NCBI GenBank assembly: GCA_037138335.1
Contig: JBAXIO010000034.1
Span: forward strand, 1-12,066
Direction of reading: 5' to 3'
Origin: CAIRDP01 sp037138335
Lineage (GTDB): Bacteria > Bacteroidota > Bacteroidia > Bacteroidales > FEN-979
Length of the DNA: 12,066 bases
In this document: positions 1 through 5,953 of the stretch, in pieces
Numbering within the stretch: the stretch's first letter is position 1
Layout of the letters: every line of letters starts with the position of its first letter
Notes under the pieces: generated by a model
The model's input: the letters and a program-made list of their open reading frames with translations, nothing else
Databases searched by the model: none
Told to the model about the DNA's origin: nothing
Position numbers and translations under genes: made by a program

Positions 1-120
1 CTGGATAGCTGGATTACTGGGTGACTGGATAGCTGGATTGCTGGATGACTGGATAGCTGGATTACTGGGTGACTGGATAGCTGGATTGCTGGATGACTGG
101 ATAACTGGATTACTGGATGC
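1..120 (-). repeat. Tandem octamer array (CTGGATNN) coding for the PolA linker
   Basis: Fifteen consecutive 8-base units of the form CTGGATNN (variant CTGGGTGA) run from 1 to 120 with no interruption, and continue to the window edge. Bases 1-48 and 49-96 are identical, so there is a 48-base higher-order unit. Read on the minus strand in the polA frame, this gives a 16-residue repeat built from SNPAIQ blocks joined by SP or SS. The same octamer family occurs outside genes at 8404-8499. Confidence 0.95.
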
Positions 121-1143
121 TGATTCAAGGTTGGAAAACAGGTTTGGGGTCTCAGATTCAGGATTTACGATTCCAGATCCCATATCCCGTATCCCGCTAT
201 CCTGTTTCCCGTTTCCCGTTTCCCGTTTCCCGTTTCCCATTTCCCGTTTCCCGGTTTGGGCCCATTTAAACACACGCTCTCCCAGCGCCCTGAACTCCAG
301 CTCGTCGAACAAGCGCTTCAGGCGCTGCTCGTCAGGTTCATCCATGATCAGTTTCGAGGGTTCGAATGCGATAGGTACATCAAGAATAATGGTAGCCAGG
401 CTTTTCGACATCAGTGCCTGGTCTTTGAACTCGATCACCTTCTGGCGGAGCTTTTCATTTGCCACCTTTTCGGGATGTTCAACCAGGTTTTCCACCGAGC
501 CGAATTCGGCCAGGAGCTTACGGGCCGTAACTTCACCCACGCCCGGGATACCCGGTATGTTATCGGAAGCGTCACCCCATAATCCCAGCATATCGATTAC
601 CTGTTCGGGACGGCTTATCCCGAACTTCTCGCAAACCTCTTTCACGCCCAGGATATCCACATCGCCCCCGAATTTCCCCGGACGGTAGATCAGGGTGGTA
701 GCGCTTACGAGCTGTCCGAAGTCCTTATCCGAAGTCATCATATAGGTTGTCCATCCCGCAGCTTCAGCCTGCTTGGCGAGGGTGCCGATCACATCATCCG
801 CCTCATAGCCATCCACAAACAAAATCGGTATGCGGAACCCCTCGAGAAGTTCGTGGATCAAGGGAAGTGAAGAAATGATATCCTCCGGCGTCTCTTCCCG
901 GTGGGCTTTGTAAAATTCATAGTCCTCATGCCTCACGGTCGGGGCGATAGTATCGAAGGCCACGCCTATATGAGTGGGCTTTTCTTTACGTAAAACATCG
1001 AACAGGGTGTTGGCAAATCCGAAGACAGCCGAAGTGTTAACGCCTTTGGAGCTTACCCTGGGATTGTTCTTGAAAGCATAATATGCCCTGTAGATCAGGG
1101 CCATAGCGTCAAGAAGGAACAGTTTATTTTCTGGCAAACTAAT
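1..1143 (-). CDS. polA: DNA polymerase I, N-terminal 5'-3' exonuclease part (partial; continues past the left edge)
   Basis: The enzyme removes RNA primers and flaps and fills gaps in replication and repair. Only the flap-nuclease domain and the start of the interdomain linker are in the window (381 codons, no frameshift). Numbering from the ATT at 1143, metal-binding acidic residues are visible at D12 (FLLDAM), D64 (AFD), E114/D116/D117 (GYEADD), D139/D141 (TSDKD) and D191/D194 (GDASDN). The helix-hairpin-helix GIPGVG follows D194. The nuclease domain ends near W294. From there to the edge the frame stays open through a low-complexity linker built from tandem DNA repeats. The polymerase domains must lie to the left, outside the window. 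No ATG occurs between the upstream in-frame stop (1171-1173) and the conserved start of the domain. The best starts are ATT at 1143, which aligns with the usual family start, or TTG at 1137. Identification is sure; the start is not. Confidence 0.93.
   Translation of the reverse strand, partial: MSLPENKLFLLDAMALIYRAYYAFKNNPRVSSKGVNTSAVFGFANTLFDVLRKEKPTHIGVAFDTIAPTVRHEDYEFYKAHREETPEDIISSLPLIHELLEGFRIPILFVDGYEADDVIGTLAKQAEAAGWTTYMMTSDKDFGQLVSATTLIYRPGKFGGDVDILGVKEVCEKFGISRPEQVIDMLGLWGDASDNIPGIPGVGEVTARKLLAEFGSVENLVEHPEKVANEKLRQKVIEFKDQALMSKSLATIILDVPIAFEPSKLIMDEPDEQRLKRLFDELEFRALGERVFKWAQTGKREMGNGKRETGNGKQDSGIRDMGSGIVNPESETPNLFSNLESASSNPVIQSSSNPAIQSPSNPAIQSSSNPAIQSPSNPAIQ
177..253 (-). repeat. 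Heptamer repeat (TTTCCCG) in the PolA linker
   Basis: Seven 7-base units (TTTCCCG, one variant TTTCCCA) run from 205 to 253. They are preceded by degenerate ATCCCGT-like units from 177. In the polA frame they give a basic GNGKRET-type 7-residue repeat directly after the end of the nuclease domain. Confidence 0.88.
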
Positions 1144-1152
1144 GGTTTTTGG

Positions 1153-1160
1153 CAAAGATA
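1153..1160 (-). promoter_or_regulatory. Candidate polA -7 promoter element
   Basis: The minus strand reads TATCTTTG, a full match to the Bacteroidota -7 consensus TAnnTTTG. No convincing TTTG lies 19-21 bases upstream; the nearest TTG is about 25 bases away. Transcription would begin near 1146-1149, only a few bases before the ATT (1143) or TTG (1137) start, and would exclude the upstream TTG at 1155. Confidence 0.4.
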
Positions 1161-1271
1161 ACGGAATTCGTCATAAAAATTTCCCAACAAAACCTTGTTT
1201 ATATTTTCTTTTTGCGGATGTCATTTCTCCGTATTTAAACATATACTTTTATGCTGGTCAAAACATCTTCC

Positions 1272-2609
1272 ATGATAAAAAAGAAATCTGCAGAAAAGAA
1301 GATCTTCGTGTTGGATACCTCAGTTATCCTTTATAACCATGACGCGATCAGTAGTTTTGAAGACAATGATGTGGCAATACCCATCACGGTGCTCGAGGAA
1401 CTCGACGACTTCAAGAAAGGGAACGACACCATAAATTATGAAGCAAGGGAGTTCATCCGCATCATGGACAAGCTGTCGGCCCGTTCAACACTCACCAAAT
1501 GGATCTCTCTGGGCGGTTCCAAAGGGGGTAAGTTCAAAGTGGTGATGAACGAGCACAGCGACCTCGACGCCAACAGGGTATTCGGTGAGAACAAGCCCGA
1601 CCACTGGATACTCAATGCCGCCCTGATGATGATGCAGGAAAACCCGGGGAAAAAGGTGGTGCTTGTTTCAAAGGACATCAACCTGCGTTTGAAAGCCAAG
1701 GCATTGAATATTGCTTCCGACGATTTCCTTACCGGCAAGGTCAAGGATGTGGAAGGACTGTATGCCGGGAAAACCACGGTAGAGGGCCTCGACAAGACCA
1801 TCATAGACCTGATGTATGAAACCGGGTTTTGCCTTCCCGAAGATATAGGCGTAAAAAGGCCCCTCCCCAACCATTATTATATTCTGAAGAACGGGAAAAG
1901 TTCTGTGCTGGCATTTTTCAACCCGGCAACCGAGCGGATCGAAAAGATCGAAAAACATTCTTGTTTCAAGATCACTCCCCGCAATGCCGAACAGGTGTTC
2001 GCGTTTCATGCCATACTGAACCCCGATGTCAAACTGGTCACCCTGCAGGGAATCGCCGGTACCGGTAAAACATTACTTGCTCTTGCCGGGGCACTCGAGC
2101 AGAAGAGGTATTTCAAGCAGATCTACCTTGCCCGCCCGGTCGTCCCTTTAAGCAACAAGGATATCGGCTATTTGCCAGGTGATATCAAGTCAAAGCTTGA
2201 TCCCTATATGCAGCCCCTATGGGACAACCTCAAGTTCATCCAGAACCAGTACAATGAGAAAGATAAGGAATACAAGGTCATACAGGAAGCCGTAGAAAAC
2301 GAGAAGCTGGTCATCACGCCCCTTGCCTATATCCGCGGCCGCAGCATTTCGAACGTATGCTTCATTGTGGATGAGGCCCAGAACCTCACTCCGCATGAGA
2401 TCAAGACGATCATCACGCGTGCTGGGGAGAACACCAAGATCATTTTCACCGGTGATATCCACCAGATCGATACGCCTTATCTTGACGCACAGTCGAACGG
2501 GTTATCCACGCTTATCGACAAGATCAGGAGTTCGCCGCTTTACGCTCATGTAAAGCTTGAGAAGGGCGAGCGTTCCGATCTCGCGAATCTCGCGAATGAG
2601 TTGCTGTAA
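1272..2609 (+). CDS. phoH: PhoH-like protein: PIN nuclease domain fused to PhoH ATPase
   Basis: This is a cytoplasmic PIN-PhoH protein of 445 residues. Related PhoH2 proteins are ATP-dependent RNA helicases/ribonucleases, so a role in RNA turnover is inferred. The PIN domain covers about 10-170, with acidic candidates at D15 (FVLDTSV), the E/E/D cluster in LEELD (42-45), the D of PDHWI and the D of SKDINLR. The PhoH ATPase covers about 230-445: Walker A is GIAGTGKT at 260-267, Walker B is FIVDEAQ with D367/E368, and a basic/acidic C-terminal part follows. I chose the ATG at 1272 because the family usually begins with a short lysine-rich stretch before KKIFVLDTS. An in-frame ATG at 1251 would add seven residues. 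The gene is divergent from polA. A TActTTTA sequence at 1244-1251 is a weak promoter candidate that would favour the 1272 start. Confidence 0.92.
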   Translation: MIKKKSAEKKIFVLDTSVILYNHDAISSFEDNDVAIPITVLEELDDFKKGNDTINYEAREFIRIMDKLSARSTLTKWISLGGSKGGKFKVVMNEHSDLDANRVFGENKPDHWILNAALMMMQENPGKKVVLVSKDINLRLKAKALNIASDDFLTGKVKDVEGLYAGKTTVEGLDKTIIDLMYETGFCLPEDIGVKRPLPNHYYILKNGKSSVLAFFNPATERIEKIEKHSCFKITPRNAEQVFAFHAILNPDVKLVTLQGIAGTGKTLLALAGALEQKRYFKQIYLARPVVPLSNKDIGYLPGDIKSKLDPYMQPLWDNLKFIQNQYNEKDKEYKVIQEAVENEKLVITPLAYIRGRSISNVCFIVDEAQNLTPHEIKTIITRAGENTKIIFTGDIHQIDTPYLDAQSNGLSTLIDKIRSSPLYAHVKLEKGERSDLANLANELL

Positions 2610-2890
2610 ACACCGGTGTCTTTCCCCGGCATTCCTCAGCTACGGTACTGTTTTGACCCACCAGCAGCTTGCTTTCTAAGCCAGGTCAGCCGTTCGGTAC
2701 TTCATATATTGGTGTTCCGAAGAAAGGTATTTTTATCCGTACCTCACTTCTCCACCTGGCTGTTTCGAAAGCGAAGCAACTTGCACAAGCTGCCTTGGCT
2801 ACAAGGAGCGATCTGGAAAATGATAATACTTTGGTGTCTGTTTATATGAGTGACGCAGTAGGCGCAGCAGCGGTGCAAGGTTGCAAGCGA
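2610..2890. other. Gap without a convincing gene between phoH and the glutaminyl cyclase
   Basis: This convergent gap (phoH plus, cyclase minus) has a 10-base perfect palindrome ACACCGGTGT at 2610-2619, directly after the phoH stop. It lacks a loop and a T-run, so it is a weak terminator candidate. The right half (2771-2890) is a diverged copy of a dispersed repeat. Open frames here have no recognisable domain and run into antisense of the neighbouring gene, so I do not call a protein. Confidence 0.6.
2771..2890 (+). repeat. Degenerate copy of a dispersed element
   Basis: Bases 2771-2793 (GCGAAGCAACTTGCACAAGC plus TGC) match 4002-4024 at 20 of 23 positions. Further right, GCGGTGCAAGGTTGCAAGCG at about 2870-2889 resembles GCGGTGTGAGGTTGCGAGC near 4094, and TATATGAG recurs at 2844 and 4136. 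The order of the pieces is kept. The element ends at the cyclase stop codon. Confidence 0.6.
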
Positions 2891-3886
2891 TCATTGCTCT
2901 TCGTAAGCAACCGTAAGCATCGTTTGCCCCACGGCTTTGAGCGTTGAAGCATCGATGGATGCAAGGTTGTCGTGGGTCGTATGCCAGTATGGATAGAATC
3001 CCGATTCGGTTGATTTGTCGAGGTGGATCAGGTCGACCACCGGGATGCTCATATATTTCATAATAAATACATGGTCGTCGGTGACCATGCCGCCTTTCTC
3101 GTAAAGGAAAAATGATGAATATCCGATTCGGTTGGCTGCATCCCAGATCTTTTTCTGGATATCAGCTGCATATTCCTGTGACAGGCCTTCCAGCAGGAAG
3201 GTCGCACCAGCTGCCCCCACCATATCTAGCAGGATCCCGTATCTTGCCGAATATCCCTGTATGTGCGGGTTCTGGGCCCAATACTGGGATCCGAGCCCCC
3301 ACCATTTATCGTCGCCCCTGCTCTCATCCTGGGGAGGGCCGTAATCTTCAAGGTCGAAGAGCACAATATCGATCCCGATAGCGGGTTCTTTAAGGCTGAA
3401 CTGCCTTGCAACTTCCATCAGGACGCCAACTCCGCTGGCCCCGTCATTAGCAGCATCCACGGGCTTCCTGCGTAATTTCGGATCGGGATCATGGTCGGCC
3501 CAGGGACGGGATTCCCAGTGGGAGCATAGCACGATACGGTTTTTCAATCCTGGTTTCCAGGATGCAATAATGTTCTTCCCATCAAGCATCTTCCCGTTGT
3601 AAGCGGCCATCTGGTATTTCTGAACGATCACATCCCTGCACCATGATTTCAGTTTGTTTATGATATATAATGCGCATTTCTCATGCGCCTGGGACCCGGG
3701 AACCCGGGGCCCGAAAGCCAGCTGGGCAACTACGTAAGAATAGGCCGAATCCTTGTTAAAAGAAGGGATTGCGACCCTGGCTTTTTTTGCCGAGGTGGAA
3801 TCCGATGCAGCGGCAATGGTTTTTTGACCGGAGTTATTACAGGAAGCAAGTATGATAGGAATTATTGCGAGGAGGAAGTATTTCAT
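2891..3886 (-). CDS. Glutaminyl-peptide cyclotransferase, M28-fold lipoprotein
   Basis: The enzyme is predicted to convert N-terminal glutamine of exported proteins to pyroglutamate, using one zinc ion. It has 331 residues. The start at 3886 gives a lipoprotein signal with a hydrophobic core and the lipobox LASC, so C16 would be lipidated and the protein membrane-anchored outside the cytoplasm. The frame stays open upstream to 4015, but that extension has no signal peptide and lies in repeat DNA. Family hallmarks in order are CSHWESRPWAD, AANDGASG (D148, zinc ligand), FDLEDYG (E180 probable general base, D181 zinc ligand), LLDMVG, VTDDHVF and WHTTHD (W301, H302 zinc ligand). By alignment from memory with human cyclase (D159, E201/E202, W329/H330), all key positions are filled, with Asp replacing the second Glu. 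This arrangement fits the Bacteroidota enzymes such as that of Porphyromonas. A plain M28 aminopeptidase is the less likely alternative. Confidence 0.88.
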   Translation of the reverse strand: MKYFLLAIIPIILASCNNSGQKTIAAASDSTSAKKARVAIPSFNKDSAYSYVVAQLAFGPRVPGSQAHEKCALYIINKLKSWCRDVIVQKYQMAAYNGKMLDGKNIIASWKPGLKNRIVLCSHWESRPWADHDPDPKLRRKPVDAANDGASGVGVLMEVARQFSLKEPAIGIDIVLFDLEDYGPPQDESRGDDKWWGLGSQYWAQNPHIQGYSARYGILLDMVGAAGATFLLEGLSQEYAADIQKKIWDAANRIGYSSFFLYEKGGMVTDDHVFIMKYMSIPVVDLIHLDKSTESGFYPYWHTTHDNLASIDASTLKAVGQTMLTVAYEEQ

Positions 3887-3910
3887 TTGGGATATCTGAT
3901 TGATAAAACG

Positions 3911-3918
3911 CAAATTTA
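3911..3918 (-). promoter_or_regulatory. Candidate -7 promoter element of the glutaminyl cyclase gene
   Basis: The minus strand reads TAAATTTG, a full match to TAnnTTTG, 24 bases before the ATG at 3886. The best upstream TTG (3944-3946) is 25 bases away, longer than the usual 19-21, and lies inside a dispersed repeat copy (3931-3952). The site supports the 3886 start over the longer open frame. Confidence 0.5.
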
Positions 3919-3930
3919 AGATAAATCCGA

Positions 3931-4170
3931 GAAGCAGTTCACACAAGCTGCCTTTATGTAGTGAGCGAAATATATCGCAAAAGTCGCCTTGGATATGAAG
4001 AGCGAAGCAACTCACACAAGCCGCATCAGGTGCGAGGAGCTTTGATAACGCCAGAGGAGACTATCATCATATCGCTCCGCTGCCACCGTAGCGGCGGTGT
4101 GAGGTTGCGAGCAACAGGCGCAGCGACGTTGCATATATATGAGCGTAAAGCGATGTTAAGATGCAAGCGA
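3931..4170 (+). repeat. Dispersed repeat element filling the cyclase-lnt gap
   Basis: Two related blocks, GAAGCAGTTCACACAAGCTG (3931-3950) and GAAGCAACTCACACAAGCCG (4004-4023), lie in the same orientation. The second continues into ACACAAGCCGCATCAGGTG (4014-4032) and ACCGTAGCGGCGGTGT (4085-4100). Both of these occur exactly, in the same order, inside lnt on the other strand. CCGCT (4077-4081) and AGCGG (4090-4094) can form a short hairpin. The element reaches the lnt stop codon. The gap 3887-4172 holds no convincing gene. Confidence 0.75.
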
Positions 4171-4172
4171 AA

Positions 4173-5840
4173 TTATGATTTTTTAATTCTTTTTCTTCCA
4201 ATCCATACCCCCAGCGACCCCAGGTATAGCAATCCCCCCAGCCACGAGAGCCAGAAAGCGATATAATCGCCGTGCAGGGTGTAGAATGTCATCCTGTCGT
4301 TTGCATTCACAGTAGCTTTTATCACAGCGGGGACCCAGTACTTCGTTTGTTCATGAGCATCGCCCCTTTGGTCTATCCATGCAGAGATCCCGGTATTGGC
4401 CGAACGGAGAATACTGCGTCGGGTCTCGATTGCACGGAGGTGGGCAAAAGCAAAATGCTGGCGGTGGCCTGCTGTATTCCCCCACCATCCGTCGTTGGTT
4501 ATGATGCACATTACCTGGGCGCCGTTCCTGACAAACTCAGCAAAAAATTCACCAAAGATCGATTCATAGCAGATACAGGCTGCAACCGGAGGCATGTTAA
4601 TAACCCTGAATACCTTGCGAACAGAATCGGTGCCAAGGCTCCCCACTATCCCCCCAAGGTCGATGGCATATTTTTCAAGCCACTTAAACCCGTTGTAGGA
4701 AGGAAGCACTTCGACCCCGGGAGTGAGTTTTGATTTATGATACATCTGTAAAGTCGGATAGCGGCTTACCATGATTGCGGCATTGTACCGGTTATACCAG
4801 GCGTTCTCCTGTGTAAACTTCCGGGCCGTATGCGGAATTTTTTCCCCGGGTTTGAAGGCATAATAAGTAGTACCCCCAAGAATAATATTCAGGTTGGGAT
4901 ACTTCGTGATGATCTGTCTTGCCAGTAAGACGCTTTCAAAAGTCTCAATTTGGTTCTCCCACATTTCCTGCTGCAGGGCCGACTCGGGAGTTACCAGTAT
5001 ATTCGTAGTGGAATCTATGGCCGGGCCCGCAAGGTTCATGATCCTGCCGACGACCTGAATGGGAGGAAGGCTGTATTGTTCAGAATACGGATCGATATTT
5101 GGCTGTACGATGACTGCGTGGACGGGGTTTGATTTTTCGTGGTAGGTGTAATAAAGGAGGTAAGAGAAAGCGATTGGAGCCAGAATCATGATGAGCGGGA
5201 TTATTACTCGCATCTTTACACCGCCGCTACGGTTCTCTTCGTTCACCTGATGCGGCTTGTGTAAAATGCTCGCATCCCGCTCATCACGAATAAACCGGCT
5301 TGCAATATCATATACAAGAATATTCACCAGCAATACCCACACGGTTCCTCCGAACGCCCCGGTATATTCATACCATTGGACCCAGTGGTGATACGATGAA
5401 AACCCGTTGCCGAGGTTAAGCCAGGGCCAGTTGAGGTCCCAGTTCAGGTGGAGGTATTCGAACATGACCCAGAAACAGATGAGGGCAAGGTAACCTGCCG
5501 GCCTGCTGCCGAGCCTGCGTTTGGTGCCGCTGAAAAATGCAAATACTATGCTCATGAACATGGCATTCAGAACGACAGCCATTGCGGCTCCTTCTCCTGT
5601 GGAGTTTACAATCCACCATGTAGTAAGCCCATTCCACAGGAGGAACCCGGGATAGGAATAGAAAAACACCGAAAAGCGGGTAAAACGCTCACGGTTTGAA
5701 CTTACGAGCTCCTCCATCCGCAGTAAGGGAACAAAAGCAAAAAACAGCAAAGCAGGAAATCCCCTCTCGGGCCATGCCAGGGAGAGAATCAGTCCGGAAG
5801 CAAGGGAAAGCAAAATCAGCCGCAGTTTCAGGTACTTCAT
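4173..5840 (-). CDS. lnt: Apolipoprotein N-acyltransferase
   Basis: This integral inner-membrane enzyme adds the third acyl chain to the N-terminal cysteine of lipoproteins, using phospholipid as donor. The 555 residues begin with several hydrophobic membrane segments (about 7-190) that include the conserved WLNLGN and WYEYTGAFGG stretches. An extracytoplasmic nitrilase-like domain follows, starting near VQPNIDPY, and a last membrane segment lies close to the C-terminus. The catalytic triad is present: E286 (VTPESAL), K371 (HKSKLTPG) and C424 (CICYESIF), matching E267, K335 and C387 of E. coli. I chose ATG 5840 because the family starts with a short basic segment before the first helix and because a good promoter lies between it and the alternative ATG at 5882. 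Residues about 188-210 (HKPHQV to RSGGV) are encoded by a dispersed repeat that also occurs between genes. Confidence 0.94.
   Translation of the reverse strand: MKYLKLRLILLSLASGLILSLAWPERGFPALLFFAFVPLLRMEELVSSNRERFTRFSVFFYSYPGFLLWNGLTTWWIVNSTGEGAAMAVVLNAMFMSIVFAFFSGTKRRLGSRPAGYLALICFWVMFEYLHLNWDLNWPWLNLGNGFSSYHHWVQWYEYTGAFGGTVWVLLVNILVYDIASRFIRDERDASILHKPHQVNEENRSGGVKMRVIIPLIMILAPIAFSYLLYYTYHEKSNPVHAVIVQPNIDPYSEQYSLPPIQVVGRIMNLAGPAIDSTTNILVTPESALQQEMWENQIETFESVLLARQIITKYPNLNIILGGTTYYAFKPGEKIPHTARKFTQENAWYNRYNAAIMVSRYPTLQMYHKSKLTPGVEVLPSYNGFKWLEKYAIDLGGIVGSLGTDSVRKVFRVINMPPVAACICYESIFGEFFAEFVRNGAQVMCIITNDGWWGNTAGHRQHFAFAHLRAIETRRSILRSANTGISAWIDQRGDAHEQTKYWVPAVIKATVNANDRMTFYTLHGDYIAFWLSWLGGLLYLGSLGVWIGRKRIKKS
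5218..5262 (-). repeat. In-frame copy of the dispersed element inside lnt
   Basis: On the minus strand, 5262-5244 is identical over 19 bases to 4014-4032, and 5233-5218 is identical over 16 bases to 4085-4100. They are separated by 10 bases here and by 52 at the intergenic copy, a difference of 42, which is a multiple of three. The copy encodes Lnt residues from about H194 (HKPHQV) to V208 (RSGGV), in a loop between membrane segments. Confidence 0.85.
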
Positions 5841-5859
5841 AAGAGTAAAATCTGGTATA

Positions 5860-5889
5860 CAAAGGTAGGCAACCATTTTCAACCCGCAA
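5860..5889 (-). promoter_or_regulatory. Candidate lnt promoter, Bacteroidota type
   Basis: On the minus strand, TTG (5889-5887) is followed after exactly 19 bases by TACCTTTG (5867-5860), a full -7 match at the expected spacing. The -7 element lies 19 bases before the ATG at 5840 and downstream of the alternative ATG at 5882, so it decides the start in favour of 5840. Confidence 0.6.
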
Positions 5890-5921
5890 TAATCACGGCA
5901 TTCCTATTCAAAAATTATTTA

Positions 5922-5929
5922 TAACTTTA
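5922..5929 (+). promoter_or_regulatory. Weak candidate -7 element of the histidine kinase gene
   Basis: TAACTTTA matches TAnnTTTG except for the last base and lies 24 bases before the ATG. No clear -33 TTTG is seen at the right distance. It is divergent from, and close to, the lnt promoter. Confidence 0.3.
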
Positions 5930-5953
5930 CAGGTTCTGCTAATAATTTAACAA

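Noticed and set aside
38..688. Long plus-strand open frame across the repeats and the polA region
   Set aside because: It is antisense to polA, whose frame shows all nuclease motifs; its start is pure octamer repeat, which keeps several frames open.
1242..1251. phoH promoter at TATACTTTTA
   Set aside because: Only a partial -7 match and no upstream TTTG at the right distance; mentioned with the gene but not called as a site.
2610..2619. Terminator after phoH
   Set aside because: The palindrome ACACCGGTGT has no loop and no T-run after it, so it is too weak to call.
2669..2947. Plus-strand open frame of 92 codons in the phoH-cyclase gap
   Set aside because: No recognisable domain; it overlaps a degenerate repeat and the 3' end of the cyclase on the other strand.
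3961..4266. Plus-strand open frame of 101 codons over the repeat element
   Set aside because: It shares HKPHQV and RSGGV with Lnt only because both contain the repeat; it runs into antisense lnt and has no other protein features.
5841..5882. Longer Lnt N-terminus from ATG 5882
   Set aside because: The extra residues are not like the family start, and a good -7 element lies inside this stretch.
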